NCBI RefSeq assembly: GCF_000015045.1
Contig: NC_008609.1
Coordinates: 248,001-312,000, forward strand
Source: Pelobacter propionicus DSM 2379
GTDB taxonomy: Bacteria > Desulfobacterota > Desulfuromonadia > Geobacterales > Pseudopelobacteraceae
Direction of reading: 5' to 3'
Length of the DNA stretch: 64,000 nt
Every line of letters starts with the position of its first letter. Within the stretch, counting starts at the first letter, position 1. This document shows, piece after piece, positions 25,160-33,899 of the stretch. The notes below the pieces were generated by a model that did no database searches, was not told the origin of the DNA, and was given only the letters and a program-made list of their open reading frames with translations. The position numbers were made by a program, and so were the translations under genes.

Positions 25160-27211
25160 ATGAAGAAACTTATTATGGGGATAATTGTTTGGATGTTGTT
25201 TGTTACCTGCGCTGAAGCAACAACCGCACAAGAGAGAGTGAAGTTTTGCGAACTTGCTGAAAACATGAGCCTTAGCCAAGGAATAGATGAAAAAATTAGA
25301 GCGTCTGGCAAGGACAAATCAACCTTGACAATGACATTTGTCTTGTACAATAGAGCGTCTGTTTATCAGACTGTGAATGATGGGCAAAGCTGGGATTTGT
25401 GGCGCTCACTAGGGTTCAAGAAAATTGTATTTTCCGATGGTTTTGGAAAAACCTGGACATACAAAATGGATTTTCCAACTCCATCGACAACCCATATAAC
25501 AAAAACTACTGCACAACCTCAGGCTAAAAATCCAGCTCCAGCTTCAAAAGTCATTACCAAATCAACCACCGCAAATCCTATTTCAACTCCAAAAAAGCAT
25601 AATAATACTTTTCTCAAGTGGATTGGTATACTAGTAACTTTACTAATTACTTATTATGGCATTGCAAAGCTATGGAAATCAGGATCTAAAACCGAACCGA
25701 ATATAAGTAACTCACCAGAAGAGAAACAAGTGAATTACGAAAATAGATATAAGTACGAAAAAGAACTTTACATGAAAACAGGCAAGGTAAGTGATTATAA
25801 TAATGAGAACAGAGATAAATATGATTTTGAGAAGCCTGATTATGTTGACATACCACTGTTGATACAACAGCAGCAAAATAGTTCAATATATGAAGTGCAA
25901 AACAAAAGTGTGAAAGATGATATTGTAATGACTGCTTCAAATATAAATACACCAATAAAACAAAGTACATCATGTTTAATTAACTGCATAGATTCTGTTG
26001 ATCAACAAGTGGGCGATATTTATGACAAAAATAAAACAGTTTTATCAAGCCTTCATGGCAAATGTAATGTTATTAAAGTAATTGGAATAGGAGGAGCAGG
26101 TAGGAATTTCATAACAAGTATGACAAAGGACCCAATCCAGGGCGTGACTTACATCGCAACAGACTCGGATTTTAAGTCTTTAGCATTGTCCTCAGCCACA
26201 TCCTCAGGCCCTACAAAAATACAGCTAGGTGCAAATGCAACAATGGGACTTGGTGCTGGTTCGAATCCAGAAAAAGGTCGTGAAGCAGCGCAAGAATCGA
26301 TCAAAGAATTTGTAAGAGCAATTACAGAAGCAGATTTGGTTATACTTGTTGCAGGAATGGGTGGAGGTACTGGCACTGGAGCAGCACAGGTATTCGCTGA
26401 CGCCGCTCGCACCCTTGGCGTTTTTTTAGTTGCAGTCGTTACATTGCCATTTTTGTATGAAGGTCAAGCTCGTATTAAAATAGCTGAAAAAGGTGTTAGT
26501 GAACTATCTGAGAGAGTTGATTCTCTTATTGTTATTCCAAACGAAAATATATGCGCTGCAAAAGATACTCATAAAAGCATCTTTGATGCTTTTGCGGAAA
26601 TTGATGCAATTGTCATAGATGCAGTGCGCAAGATAACAGAATTATTGTTGAAAAAAGTTCAAGAGAGTGCGTTGCTTGATACTACAAAAGTAATATGTCC
26701 ATTATGCTTTACAAAAATATTAGAAAAAGATGACTTATGTTCCTATTGTAGTTTTCCGGTTAATAAAATGAATGATAAAGAAACTGTATTGTATTGGAAA
26801 ATGAAATCAAAGCAGGCAGATGAGGAATCAGAAAAAGCCAAGAAACGAAAAGAAATATCTGAACAAAATGAAGAAAAGCTTAAACAGGCAAAAGAAAAAG
26901 TAAAACAGGCAGATGAGGCACTTAAAAAATCAATGGATTATTTGGCTATTGATGATTTAACTCATTCAGATGCTGGCATCAGCCACAGTTCGAATTCCGT
27001 CAATAATGATTATTCGCAAAATAGTACTCCGGTTATTTGTCCAAAATGTAAAGCTAGAGATACGTACCATGCTAGTGGGAAGGGTTTTGGTTTAGGAAAA
27101 GCTGCGGTTGGAGGCATATTGATGGGGCCTGCTGGGTTGCTTGGTGGCTTGATTGGTAGTAAAAAACTTGTCGTACAATGTATCAGTTGTGGTCACAAAT
27201 GGTGTCCGTGA
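25160..27211 (+). CDS. Membrane-anchored FtsZ-type GTPase-domain protein with two zinc ribbons
   Basis: Seen in the 683 residues: signal peptide (1-20, AEA/T), outer domain (about 24-105), Thr/Pro/Ser linker, membrane helix (152-170), cytoplasmic linker, then an FtsZ/tubulin nucleotide domain (303-498). Its loops are GIGGAGRN (T1), ATDSD (T2), LGAGSNPEKG (T3), GGGTGTG (T4), VTLPFLYEG (T5) and IPNENI (T6). It ends after the H7-like helix (AIVIDAVRKITELL). The T7 loop and the C-terminal FtsZ domain are absent. Two zinc ribbons follow (C513, C516, C527, C530; C627, C630, C674, C677) around a charged coiled coil, the second with a Gly-rich hydrophobic insert. The ATG has GGAG 6 bases upstream. 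GTP binding is likely; ordinary filament GTPase activity is not. Role unknown. Confidence 0.85.
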   Translation: MKKLIMGIIVWMLFVTCAEATTAQERVKFCELAENMSLSQGIDEKIRASGKDKSTLTMTFVLYNRASVYQTVNDGQSWDLWRSLGFKKIVFSDGFGKTWTYKMDFPTPSTTHITKTTAQPQAKNPAPASKVITKSTTANPISTPKKHNNTFLKWIGILVTLLITYYGIAKLWKSGSKTEPNISNSPEEKQVNYENRYKYEKELYMKTGKVSDYNNENRDKYDFEKPDYVDIPLLIQQQQNSSIYEVQNKSVKDDIVMTASNINTPIKQSTSCLINCIDSVDQQVGDIYDKNKTVLSSLHGKCNVIKVIGIGGAGRNFITSMTKDPIQGVTYIATDSDFKSLALSSATSSGPTKIQLGANATMGLGAGSNPEKGREAAQESIKEFVRAITEADLVILVAGMGGGTGTGAAQVFADAARTLGVFLVAVVTLPFLYEGQARIKIAEKGVSELSERVDSLIVIPNENICAAKDTHKSIFDAFAEIDAIVIDAVRKITELLLKKVQESALLDTTKVICPLCFTKILEKDDLCSYCSFPVNKMNDKETVLYWKMKSKQADEESEKAKKRKEISEQNEEKLKQAKEKVKQADEALKKSMDYLAIDDLTHSDAGISHSSNSVNNDYSQNSTPVICPKCKARDTYHASGKGFGLGKAAVGGILMGPAGLLGGLIGSKKLVVQCISCGHKWCP

Positions 27212-27386
27212 ATAATTCTTTCACTTCACAAATTCACATCACTGCCGAATTGCACAATAACAAGACAGCTCACAGTGTGTGTCTGTCAGTATTGATAGCT
27301 TGTAGGGGCAGTCAGGCCCTTTGCCGCATGTGTTTTGAGGCAAGAAAGCAGTATGATTTAAGTACTAATGAAACTAATCCATCGTA
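27212..27386. other. Gap downstream of FtsZ-like gene
   Basis: No convincing gene. If the antisense small gene at 27387-27668 is not real, the empty stretch runs to 27889. I see no terminator with a clear T-run here. Confidence 0.4.
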
Positions 27387-27668
27387 TCACCTGATAAGGT
27401 TTGTAGCCTTGCTCGGTGTGGATATTTTTTCATAATGGCTAGGATCACCGTAGCCATCATTATCCTGTCCGTCACCATGCTCTGTACCTTGTTTTTGCAA
27501 GGCGCGGGTAAGCCTCGCAACTTCACCCGTCAAGCTGATGATCGCTGGAAGTTTTACCGCAGCCTTTCTGCTTTTACAAAGCCGCGAAAGAAGGTGAGAC
27601 ACATCCGACAATGCTTGTTCCGTAGCTGAAAAAGATTTATTTTTATTACGCGAGCTTGACATGAGCAC
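27387..27668 (-). CDS. Possible 93-residue protein
   Basis: The frame from GTG 27668 has GGAGGT exactly 6 bases upstream; ATG at 27662 is an alternative. The product is basic at the N-terminus (SSSRNKNKSF) with a helical middle (LSDVSHLLSRLCKSRKAAVK). No family recognised. The strong ribosome site is the main support. Confidence 0.5.
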   Translation of the reverse strand: MLMSSSRNKNKSFSATEQALSDVSHLLSRLCKSRKAAVKLPAIISLTGEVARLTRALQKQGTEHGDGQDNDGYGDPSHYEKISTPSKATNLIR

Positions 27669-27889
27669 CTGTTTACCTCCAGTTCCTTCCATGAAAACGA
27701 ATGTTTCTTACGAAAAAAACGAACCAATGCCACTAAAAACAAAGAAAAATGTTCTGAATGATGTTGCTATAATGCACGAAACGAGCTTGAAAAACACTGT
27801 TAAAGATCATCAACCTTAGGCTCAAAAGCCATTGTCTATTCCATTATTCCACCTAGCATCGTTAGTCTTTTACACAGATTGTAGATATA

Positions 27890-28948
27890 TTATATTATGC
27901 TCAATACTCCCCATTCTAAGTCTAAAATCTTCATAGCATTTATCAGTTTTTCCTTCAGCGGTTCAAAATCCTCAATATCTACAACGTATTTCCTGTAATT
28001 ATTTTTCGTTTCTGGCATTACACTGCGCAAAATATATTCATTCTGAAATGCACCGGTGTTACCATTTTTATCTTCCGCAGAATAGTTACTCCAATCATCT
28101 TCATAATATTCTGGGTAATTGCCTGATCCTTCAAAACGTCGAAAATTGTAATTCATTCCATTGATATCTTGGAATTTACAATCCCGTAAAAAGTCAGATA
28201 GCTTGTCAATGTTGAATTTATTCAATAACATTCTTCTATCTGGAGTGTATTCAAGCCTGACCCTATTAAATGTGTCGAGTGGCCAACCTTTACCTTTTTT
28301 TTTGTCACAATCGTTTCCGCGTGGATAGATCTTAGTATCACCACCATAATGCTGAAACATAGACAACCGTAACTTATCATTCCATTCAGCTGTATCAATG
28401 GAATTCTGTGTAGCATCTTTTGCATAAGGGATGAAAACAGCACGTCTTAACAACCAAAAAAGCCACTCAACATCTGCGGGTGTATCACAATAGATATCAA
28501 TGGTATTTTCAACGGACGATACACACATATTTGGAATCAAATTGTTCAATTTAATTAGTGAGTTATAGAAGTCAGATAAAGAAACACATTCTTTAGGAGT
28601 CACATCCAAACAAAATGGTGGACAACAGCCTTTATTGCGGTAAGTAAAGATATTCAGCTTATACATATCCATATCTACTGTTAGTTGCACATTGTAATTT
28701 GGCATTCGATCATCAGGAACAAATTCAGAATTAAATCCAGCTTTAGGGAATATTTTCTTGAAAGAGTCGTAATCATACAATCCCTGCATTTTTTGTCCTT
28801 TGATTTTTTCGCCAGACAATTTGATTCGATGAATTTTTGCCTCAACAGCAACAATTTTATCAAAGGCATCTCTAGTGAGAGACCTTTGCATACATTCAGC
28901 CATAGCCTTGTGTCTTTCATGCGGGTTCATTTCACTGATGCGTCTCAT
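27890..28948 (-). CDS. Rep-like protein of the small element (uncertain)
   Basis: The ATG at 28948 has GGAG 5 bases upstream, giving 352 residues. Segments such as IDIYCDTPADVEWLF, KIYPRGNDC and FNRVRLEYTPDRRMLLNKFN resemble the pattern of rolling-circle replication initiation factors (Rep_trans type: a short strand, then R-x-E), but I cannot identify a secure catalytic Tyr. It is the last gene before the right end. It could initiate replication of the excised circle; this is inference. Confidence 0.55.
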   Translation of the reverse strand: MRRISEMNPHERHKAMAECMQRSLTRDAFDKIVAVEAKIHRIKLSGEKIKGQKMQGLYDYDSFKKIFPKAGFNSEFVPDDRMPNYNVQLTVDMDMYKLNIFTYRNKGCCPPFCLDVTPKECVSLSDFYNSLIKLNNLIPNMCVSSVENTIDIYCDTPADVEWLFWLLRRAVFIPYAKDATQNSIDTAEWNDKLRLSMFQHYGGDTKIYPRGNDCDKKKGKGWPLDTFNRVRLEYTPDRRMLLNKFNIDKLSDFLRDCKFQDINGMNYNFRRFEGSGNYPEYYEDDWSNYSAEDKNGNTGAFQNEYILRSVMPETKNNYRKYVVDIEDFEPLKEKLINAMKILDLEWGVLSII

Positions 28949-29064
28949 ATTTTCTCCCCCATGCAAAAGTATCCCTCCAGGTTTATATTCACTTCATTGC
29001 TATGAAGCTCCTTGAACCAAAGATCCATTTCTGTGGATATGAAATTTTGAGTGGATGGGGATTA

Positions 29065-29994
29065 TTAAGTTGTCGTGTTTAGGAACAGTACGCCGTTGTG
29101 GGCCAGGGACACTTCGCCCGGCTTGGGGGTGGTGCCGCCGCCGATCAGTCCAACGTCGGAGATGGTGTGGTGCGGTGAACGGAAGGGGCGCGCAGCCAGC
29201 AGGGCGTACTCACGCTCCAAAAGGCCGCTGACGCTGAAGATCTTGGTGGTCTCGATGGCCTCTTCGAAGGACATGGCCGGCAGGATGGTGGGGATGCGGC
29301 GGGCCAGCATGGTCTTGCCCGAACCGGGCGGCCCGATCATCAGCAGGTTGTGGCCTCCGCTGGCAGCCACCTCCATGGCCCGCTTGGCATGCTCCTGCCC
29401 TTTGACTTCGCTGAAGTCCTCGGCATAGCCGCAGCTCCTGCTGAAGAGCTCCTGCAGGTCGATGCGGTACGGCTCGATGCTGATCCGGTCGCAGAGGAAT
29501 TCCACCACCTGGGAGAGGGTCATGGCGCCGATGACCTGGATTCCCTCCACCACGGCGGCTTCGCAGGCGTTCTCCTGGGGCAGGATGATGCCGGAAAGAC
29601 CTGCCCGCCTGGCTGCCACCGCCATGGAGAGTGCCCCGCGCACTGCCTTGAGGCTGCCGTCCAGGGAGAGCTCCCCCAGCAGGATGAACTGCTGCAACCT
29701 GGTGGTCCTGATCACCCCGCTGGCGGCCAGGATACCGATGGAGATGGGGAGGTCGAAGGCTGCCCCCTCTTTCCTGATATCGGCCGGCGCCAGATTTGCG
29801 GTGATACGCCGGGTAGGGAAATCGTACCCCGAATTCTTCAGCGCGGCCCGCACCCGGTCCTTGCTCTCCCTGACCGCGCCGTCCGGCAGCCCCACGGTGG
29901 CGAAAGCCGGCAGGCCGGGGGCCAGGTCAACCTCCACATCGACGATGATGGCGTCGATCCCGATCAGGGTGCTGCTGAGAACTTTGGCAAGCAT
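29065..29994 (-). pseudogene. comM: comM 5' part, interrupted in Walker B
   Basis: The 5' half of a ComM/YifB Mg-chelatase-like AAA protein: Lon-like N-terminal domain ([20 protein letters not shown]), Walker [13 protein letters not shown] and the [10 protein letters not shown] motif. It is complete up to GVLFL and then runs into the element (NTTT, TAA at 29065). ComM is a branch-migration helicase used in natural transformation in other bacteria, so this cell probably lacks it. Confidence 0.93.
29081..29088. other. Attachment core, right end of small element
   Basis: The second copy of AGGAACAG. To the right comM coding continues as TACGCCGTTGTGGGCC (reverse of AHNGV). Confidence 0.8.
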
Positions 29995-30078
29995 GGCTAA
30001 CCTCTTGAGGTGTATGGGGTCTATAAGTTCAATGAGTTAGCGGAGTCACCCCATCGAAGTCATAGAGCCCATCAAACT

Positions 30079-30876
30079 CTATGGTTTCAGCATGATGAAC
30101 CCCATCTGTCGGCCGGTCTCCCCCTTGTCCCGGCGGTAGGAGAAGAACTGTTCGCGCTGGCAGCAGACGCACATCTCCGCGGTCTGGATGGCGGGGGAGG
30201 GGAGGCCGGCGGAGAGGAGCAGGTGCCGGTTGGCACCTGCCAGGTCCAGCCTCCATTTGTCAGTTCCGCTTCCGGTTGCGACGGAATCCCAGGGAATGCC
30301 GCTGTTGGTGAAGGCCTGCCTGACCGGCTCGTCAACCTCGTAGCAGCAGGGAGAGATGCAGGGGCCGATGGCCGCCTGCAGCGTTGCCGGGTCGCAGGCG
30401 AACAGCGAAGCCATGGCGGCAACCGTCTTGGCGACCAGCCGGGAGGCGGTGCCCTGCCAGCCGGCATGCACTGCCGCAGCCACCCGCTTTTCCGCGTCCA
30501 GCAGCAGGATCGGGACGCAGTCGGCCACGCAGACCCCGATCATCAGCCCCGGCTGATTGGTTACGATGGCGTCGCTTTCCACCGACAGGAAATGGGTGGC
30601 ATCCTCGTTGGGCGCGTCGATCACCAGAATATCGTTGCCATGAACCTGGCGAACCGTGACCAGCGCATCCTGGGCAACGCCGAAGGCGCGCATCATCAGG
30701 CTGCGGTTCCCCTCCACGTTGTGCTGCTGGTCCAGGGTGGTGGTTCCCAGGTTGAGTGAGTTGTAGGGGGGGCGCGACACACCCTCGTGGCGGGTGGTGA
30801 AACCCTGTACGGAGCAGGGCTGGCCATTGAAATCGGTGGCCAGGTAGTGGATGCGGTCGGCGCGTTTGATCTGCAT
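30079..30876 (-). CDS. pgeF: PgeF/YfiH family multicopper-like purine nucleosidase
   Basis: The 265-residue protein has the family motifs GFTTRHEGVS, VRQVHGNDI, CVADCVPILLLD, AAVHAGWQGT and GPCISPCCYEV, including the metal-binding His and Cys residues. YfiH homologues act on adenosine or correct peptidoglycan precursors (PgeF). It lies just upstream of comM in transcription direction. Confidence 0.92.
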   Translation of the reverse strand: MQIKRADRIHYLATDFNGQPCSVQGFTTRHEGVSRPPYNSLNLGTTTLDQQHNVEGNRSLMMRAFGVAQDALVTVRQVHGNDILVIDAPNEDATHFLSVESDAIVTNQPGLMIGVCVADCVPILLLDAEKRVAAAVHAGWQGTASRLVAKTVAAMASLFACDPATLQAAIGPCISPCCYEVDEPVRQAFTNSGIPWDSVATGSGTDKWRLDLAGANRHLLLSAGLPSPAIQTAEMCVCCQREQFFSYRRDKGETGRQMGFIMLKP

Positions 30877-30929
30877 GGTTTGTGTCTCCTCTGGAAATGG
30901 CTAAAAATCTCTTTGCCTTCCCCGGTTCT

Positions 30930-31538
30930 TTAGGCTTTAATACCCGAGCGCCGCCGCTGCCGCCAGATATAGACGCTGATCAGGGCGATGCTGAATATGA
31001 CCACCCAGAGCAGGGCCTGGTGGGAGTAGCGCATGATCAGCTGTTGGTTTTCTCCGATGACATAGCCGATGCCGGTCAGGATGGTGCACCAGATGCCGGC
31101 CCCCAGCAGGGTGTAGAGCGAGAAGCGCAGGTGGTTCATGCCGGACAGCCCGGCCGGGATGGAGATCAGGTGACGCACCACCGGCAGCAGCCTGCCGATG
31201 AAGGTGGATATCTCGCCGTGGCGCAGGAAGAAGTGCTCCACCCGCTCGAACTTTTCAGGGGGGATCAGCACGTACCTGCCGTACCTGATGATCAGCGGCC
31301 TGCCCAGGTAGTGGGAGGCGAAGTAGTTGGCATAGGCTCCGACCAGGCTTCCCAGTGTGCCGCAGAGGATGGCTGCGGCCATGTTCATCTCCCCCTGGAA
31401 GGCAAGGTAGCCGGCCGGCGGCATGACCAGTTCGCTGGGCACCGGGATGATGGAGCTCTCCATGGCCATGAGCAGGAAGATTCCGGGATAGCCCATGGAG
31501 CCTATGGTATCCAGCAACCATTGAACGAGTGCGTGCAT
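30930..31538 (-). CDS. DedA family membrane protein
   Basis: This 202-residue, polytopic protein contains the DedA motifs GYPGIFLLMAMESS, PSELVMPPAGYLA, FIGRLLPVVRHLISIPAG and GAGIWC. DedA proteins help recycle undecaprenyl or other lipid carriers. The gene reads toward pgeF and probably forms an operon with it. Confidence 0.92.
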   Translation of the reverse strand: MHALVQWLLDTIGSMGYPGIFLLMAMESSIIPVPSELVMPPAGYLAFQGEMNMAAAILCGTLGSLVGAYANYFASHYLGRPLIIRYGRYVLIPPEKFERVEHFFLRHGEISTFIGRLLPVVRHLISIPAGLSGMNHLRFSLYTLLGAGIWCTILTGIGYVIGENQQLIMRYSHQALLWVVIFSIALISVYIWRQRRRSGIKA

Positions 31539-31641
31539 TGAAAGACTCCCTGTGGCGGTTGAATCAGTAAACAGCCCTTATACCCCATCTTGGGGATTGG
31601 GGCAACAGTGTATACCCGGGTGAAACGATGAGGCAAACCCC

Positions 31642-33489
31642 ATGAACATCCTTGAGCGACTGAAAGGGGAGGTACTGACCGGTGACGGCGCCCTGGGCAC
31701 CATGCTCTACGCCCGGGGGGTCGGCCTGGACAGCAGCTTTGAGCAGCTCAACCTGACGCGCCCCGCCCTGGTGCGGGAGCTGGCCGACGACTACGTGGCC
31801 GCCGGCGCCCAGGTGATCGAGACCAACACCTTTGGCGCCAATTATACCAGACTGGCCGCCCTGGGTCTGGAGCAGCGGGTGTGGGAGATCAACCTTGCCG
31901 GGGCCCGCATCGCCCGTCAGGCCGCCGATCAGGGAAGGGATGTGCTGGTGGCCGGATCCGTCGGCCCGCTGCCGCGCATCAGGGGGGACGAGGCCGAGTC
32001 TGATCAGGAGCGCATGGCGGAGCTGTTCCGGGTCCAGTGCCAGGCCCTGGCCGAGGGGGGCGTGGACCTGCTGCTGCTGGAAACCTTTTCCTCCCTCACC
32101 CAACTGGCGGCGGCGGTCCAAGCGGCCCGCTGCACCGGTCTGACCGTGGCGGCTTCCATGGCCTTTCTGGAGGGGGGGCGCAGCGCCGACGGCGCTACGG
32201 TTGAGGAGTTCTGCGCCGCCATGGAGCGCGCCGGGGCCGACCTGGTGGGCGCCAACTGCGGCGCAGGTCCCCTGGAGCTGGTCAAGGTGGTGCGGCGGCT
32301 GGCGGCGGTCACCCATAAGCCGATCACCGCCTATGCCAACAGCGGTTTCCCCGAATACCACGACGGTCGCTTCATCTACCGCGCCACCCCCGAGTACCTG
32401 GCCACCATGGCCGGGGAGCTGGTGGCGGCCGGCGCAAGCCTGGTGGGGGGCTGCTGTGGCACCACGCCGGAGCACATAGCCGCCATCTCCCGCGCCCTGT
32501 CGGGGCGGTGCCCTGCCAGTCGGGCCGGTGCGGCCGCAGTCAGGGTCGGTGAGCCGGAGCAGCGCCCCTCCTCTTCCGGCGGATCGTTCCTGGATGCCTG
32601 GGGAAGGCGCAAGCTGATCACCGTGGAGCTGGATCCACCCAAGGGGCTGGACTGCAGCCGCATCATCGAGGGGTGCCGGCGTCTCAAGCGGGCAGGAGTG
32701 GATGCCATCAACCTGGCGGAAAACCCCCTGGCGCGTCCCCGCATGGGCAACATCGCCCTGGGGAGCCTGATCCAGCAGCAGGTGGGGATCCCGGTGATCA
32801 TCCACGTCACCGGCCGCGACCGCAACCTGATCGGCATGCAGTCCGACCTGATGGGAGCCAGCCTGCTGGGGATCCGCTCCGTGCTGGCGGTGACCGGCGA
32901 CCCGGCCACCATGGGGGACCACGCCGGAGCCACCTCGGTCTTTGACCTGCACTCCCTGACCCTGATCAAGCTGCTGGCCGACCTGAACCGGGGTGTCAAT
33001 GCCATGGGCAATCCCATCGGAGGCGGCGCCGGTTTCACCATCGGCGCCGCCTTCAACCCCAATGCGCGGGACATGGCCGGCCAGGCCAGCCGGTTGCGCA
33101 AGAAGGTGGCCAACGGCGCCATGTTTGCCCAGACCCAACCGATCTACGATGCGGGCCTCTTCTTCCAGGCACTTGAATTGACCGCCGACTGCGCCATTCC
33201 CCTGATACCGGGAATCATGCCGCTGGTCAGCCAGCGCAACGCCGACTACCTGCACAATGAGGTGCCGGGTATCTCCATCCCTGAAACGGTGCTGGCGCGC
33301 ATGTGTGGACTGGAGAAGGAGGCCGGCGTGGCCGAGGGGCTGGCCATCGCCAGGGAGTTCATTGATGCCAGCTTCCATTCCAGCGGCGGCTACTACCTGA
33401 TGCCCCCCTTCGGCAAGGTGGAGCTGGCCCTGGATCTGATCGAGTACATTCACACCAAGGAGAGGGAACCGTCATGCGGAGAATCGTGA
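31642..33489 (+). CDS. Fused homocysteine S-methyltransferase / methylenetetrahydrofolate reductase
   Basis: The 615-residue fusion has residues 1-290 as a Zn-type homocysteine methyltransferase (GDGALGTMLYARG; GANCGAGP; terminal GGCCGTTPEH zinc cysteines) and residues about 320-610 as MetF-like (VELDPPKG, SVLAVTGDPA, FAQTQPIYD). It links the methyl-folate and methionine cycles. No cobalamin domain is present. The end overlaps the following lipoprotein gene by 16 bases. Confidence 0.92.
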   Translation: MNILERLKGEVLTGDGALGTMLYARGVGLDSSFEQLNLTRPALVRELADDYVAAGAQVIETNTFGANYTRLAALGLEQRVWEINLAGARIARQAADQGRDVLVAGSVGPLPRIRGDEAESDQERMAELFRVQCQALAEGGVDLLLLETFSSLTQLAAAVQAARCTGLTVAASMAFLEGGRSADGATVEEFCAAMERAGADLVGANCGAGPLELVKVVRRLAAVTHKPITAYANSGFPEYHDGRFIYRATPEYLATMAGELVAAGASLVGGCCGTTPEHIAAISRALSGRCPASRAGAAAVRVGEPEQRPSSSGGSFLDAWGRRKLITVELDPPKGLDCSRIIEGCRRLKRAGVDAINLAENPLARPRMGNIALGSLIQQQVGIPVIIHVTGRDRNLIGMQSDLMGASLLGIRSVLAVTGDPATMGDHAGATSVFDLHSLTLIKLLADLNRGVNAMGNPIGGGAGFTIGAAFNPNARDMAGQASRLRKKVANGAMFAQTQPIYDAGLFFQALELTADCAIPLIPGIMPLVSQRNADYLHNEVPGISIPETVLARMCGLEKEAGVAEGLAIAREFIDASFHSSGGYYLMPPFGKVELALDLIEYIHTKEREPSCGES

Positions 33490-33893
33490 AAATAGTTGCC
33501 ATGCTGTTCTGCGGCCTGCTTATGGCCGCCTGCGTCCCGGACAAGGGGTTCCGCGAGGAATTCGAGTCCAGTGTCAAGGGGTACAACCGCATGTTGCGTT
33601 GGCAGGAGGTCGTCGGCGCCGGTCAGATGTACATGGAGCCGGAGGGGCGGGATACGTATATGACAACTGCCGAGAGCATGAGGAGGCGGGGGGTTACCAT
33701 CACCGATTTTCGCATTCTGACCATGGAGATGTTATCGGACAGGAAACGCGGCGATGTGATGGTGGAGTTCGACTACTACGCACTCCCCTCCTACCGCATC
33801 AAGACCCTGACCTACAAGCAGGACTGGGTCTACCGGGACGTGGACGACAAGAAGAGCTGGCGGGTGAAGAGCGCGCTACCCCCCTTCGACTGA
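33474..33893 (+). CDS. Small lipoprotein of unknown function
   Basis: It has 139 residues with a lipoprotein signal (LLMAAC, Cys20). The rest is a compact hydrophilic domain with GYNRMLRWQEV and YKQDWVYRD. It sits between the methionine fusion and xerC and overlaps the former, so they are probably cotranscribed. No family named with confidence. Confidence 0.8.
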   Translation: MRRIVKIVAMLFCGLLMAACVPDKGFREEFESSVKGYNRMLRWQEVVGAGQMYMEPEGRDTYMTTAESMRRRGVTITDFRILTMEMLSDRKRGDVMVEFDYYALPSYRIKTLTYKQDWVYRDVDDKKSWRVKSALPPFD

Positions 33894-33899
33894 GCAACA

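Larger units (their letters stand above)
22295..29088. mobile_element. Small AT-rich integrative element with two serine recombinases and an FtsZ-like fusion
   Basis: Both ends carry the same 8-bp AGGAACAG (22287-22294 and 29081-29088). Joining the flanks outside restores an uninterrupted comM frame ([14 protein letters not shown]). Base composition is clearly more AT-rich than the flanks. Contents: large serine recombinase, small serine recombinase, FtsZ-like membrane zinc-ribbon protein, a 93-residue protein and a Rep-like protein. No transfer genes are seen, so any spread would need help from another element. Confidence 0.9.

Noticed and set aside
27178-27435. An 85-codon plus-strand frame after the FtsZ-like gene
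   Set aside because: It starts inside the FtsZ-like gene in another frame and has no ribosome site.
31564-33453. A 629-codon minus-strand open frame opposite the methionine fusion gene
   Set aside because: It is the shadow of a GC-rich gene on the other strand, low complexity (Gly, His, Gln), no motif and no ribosome site.
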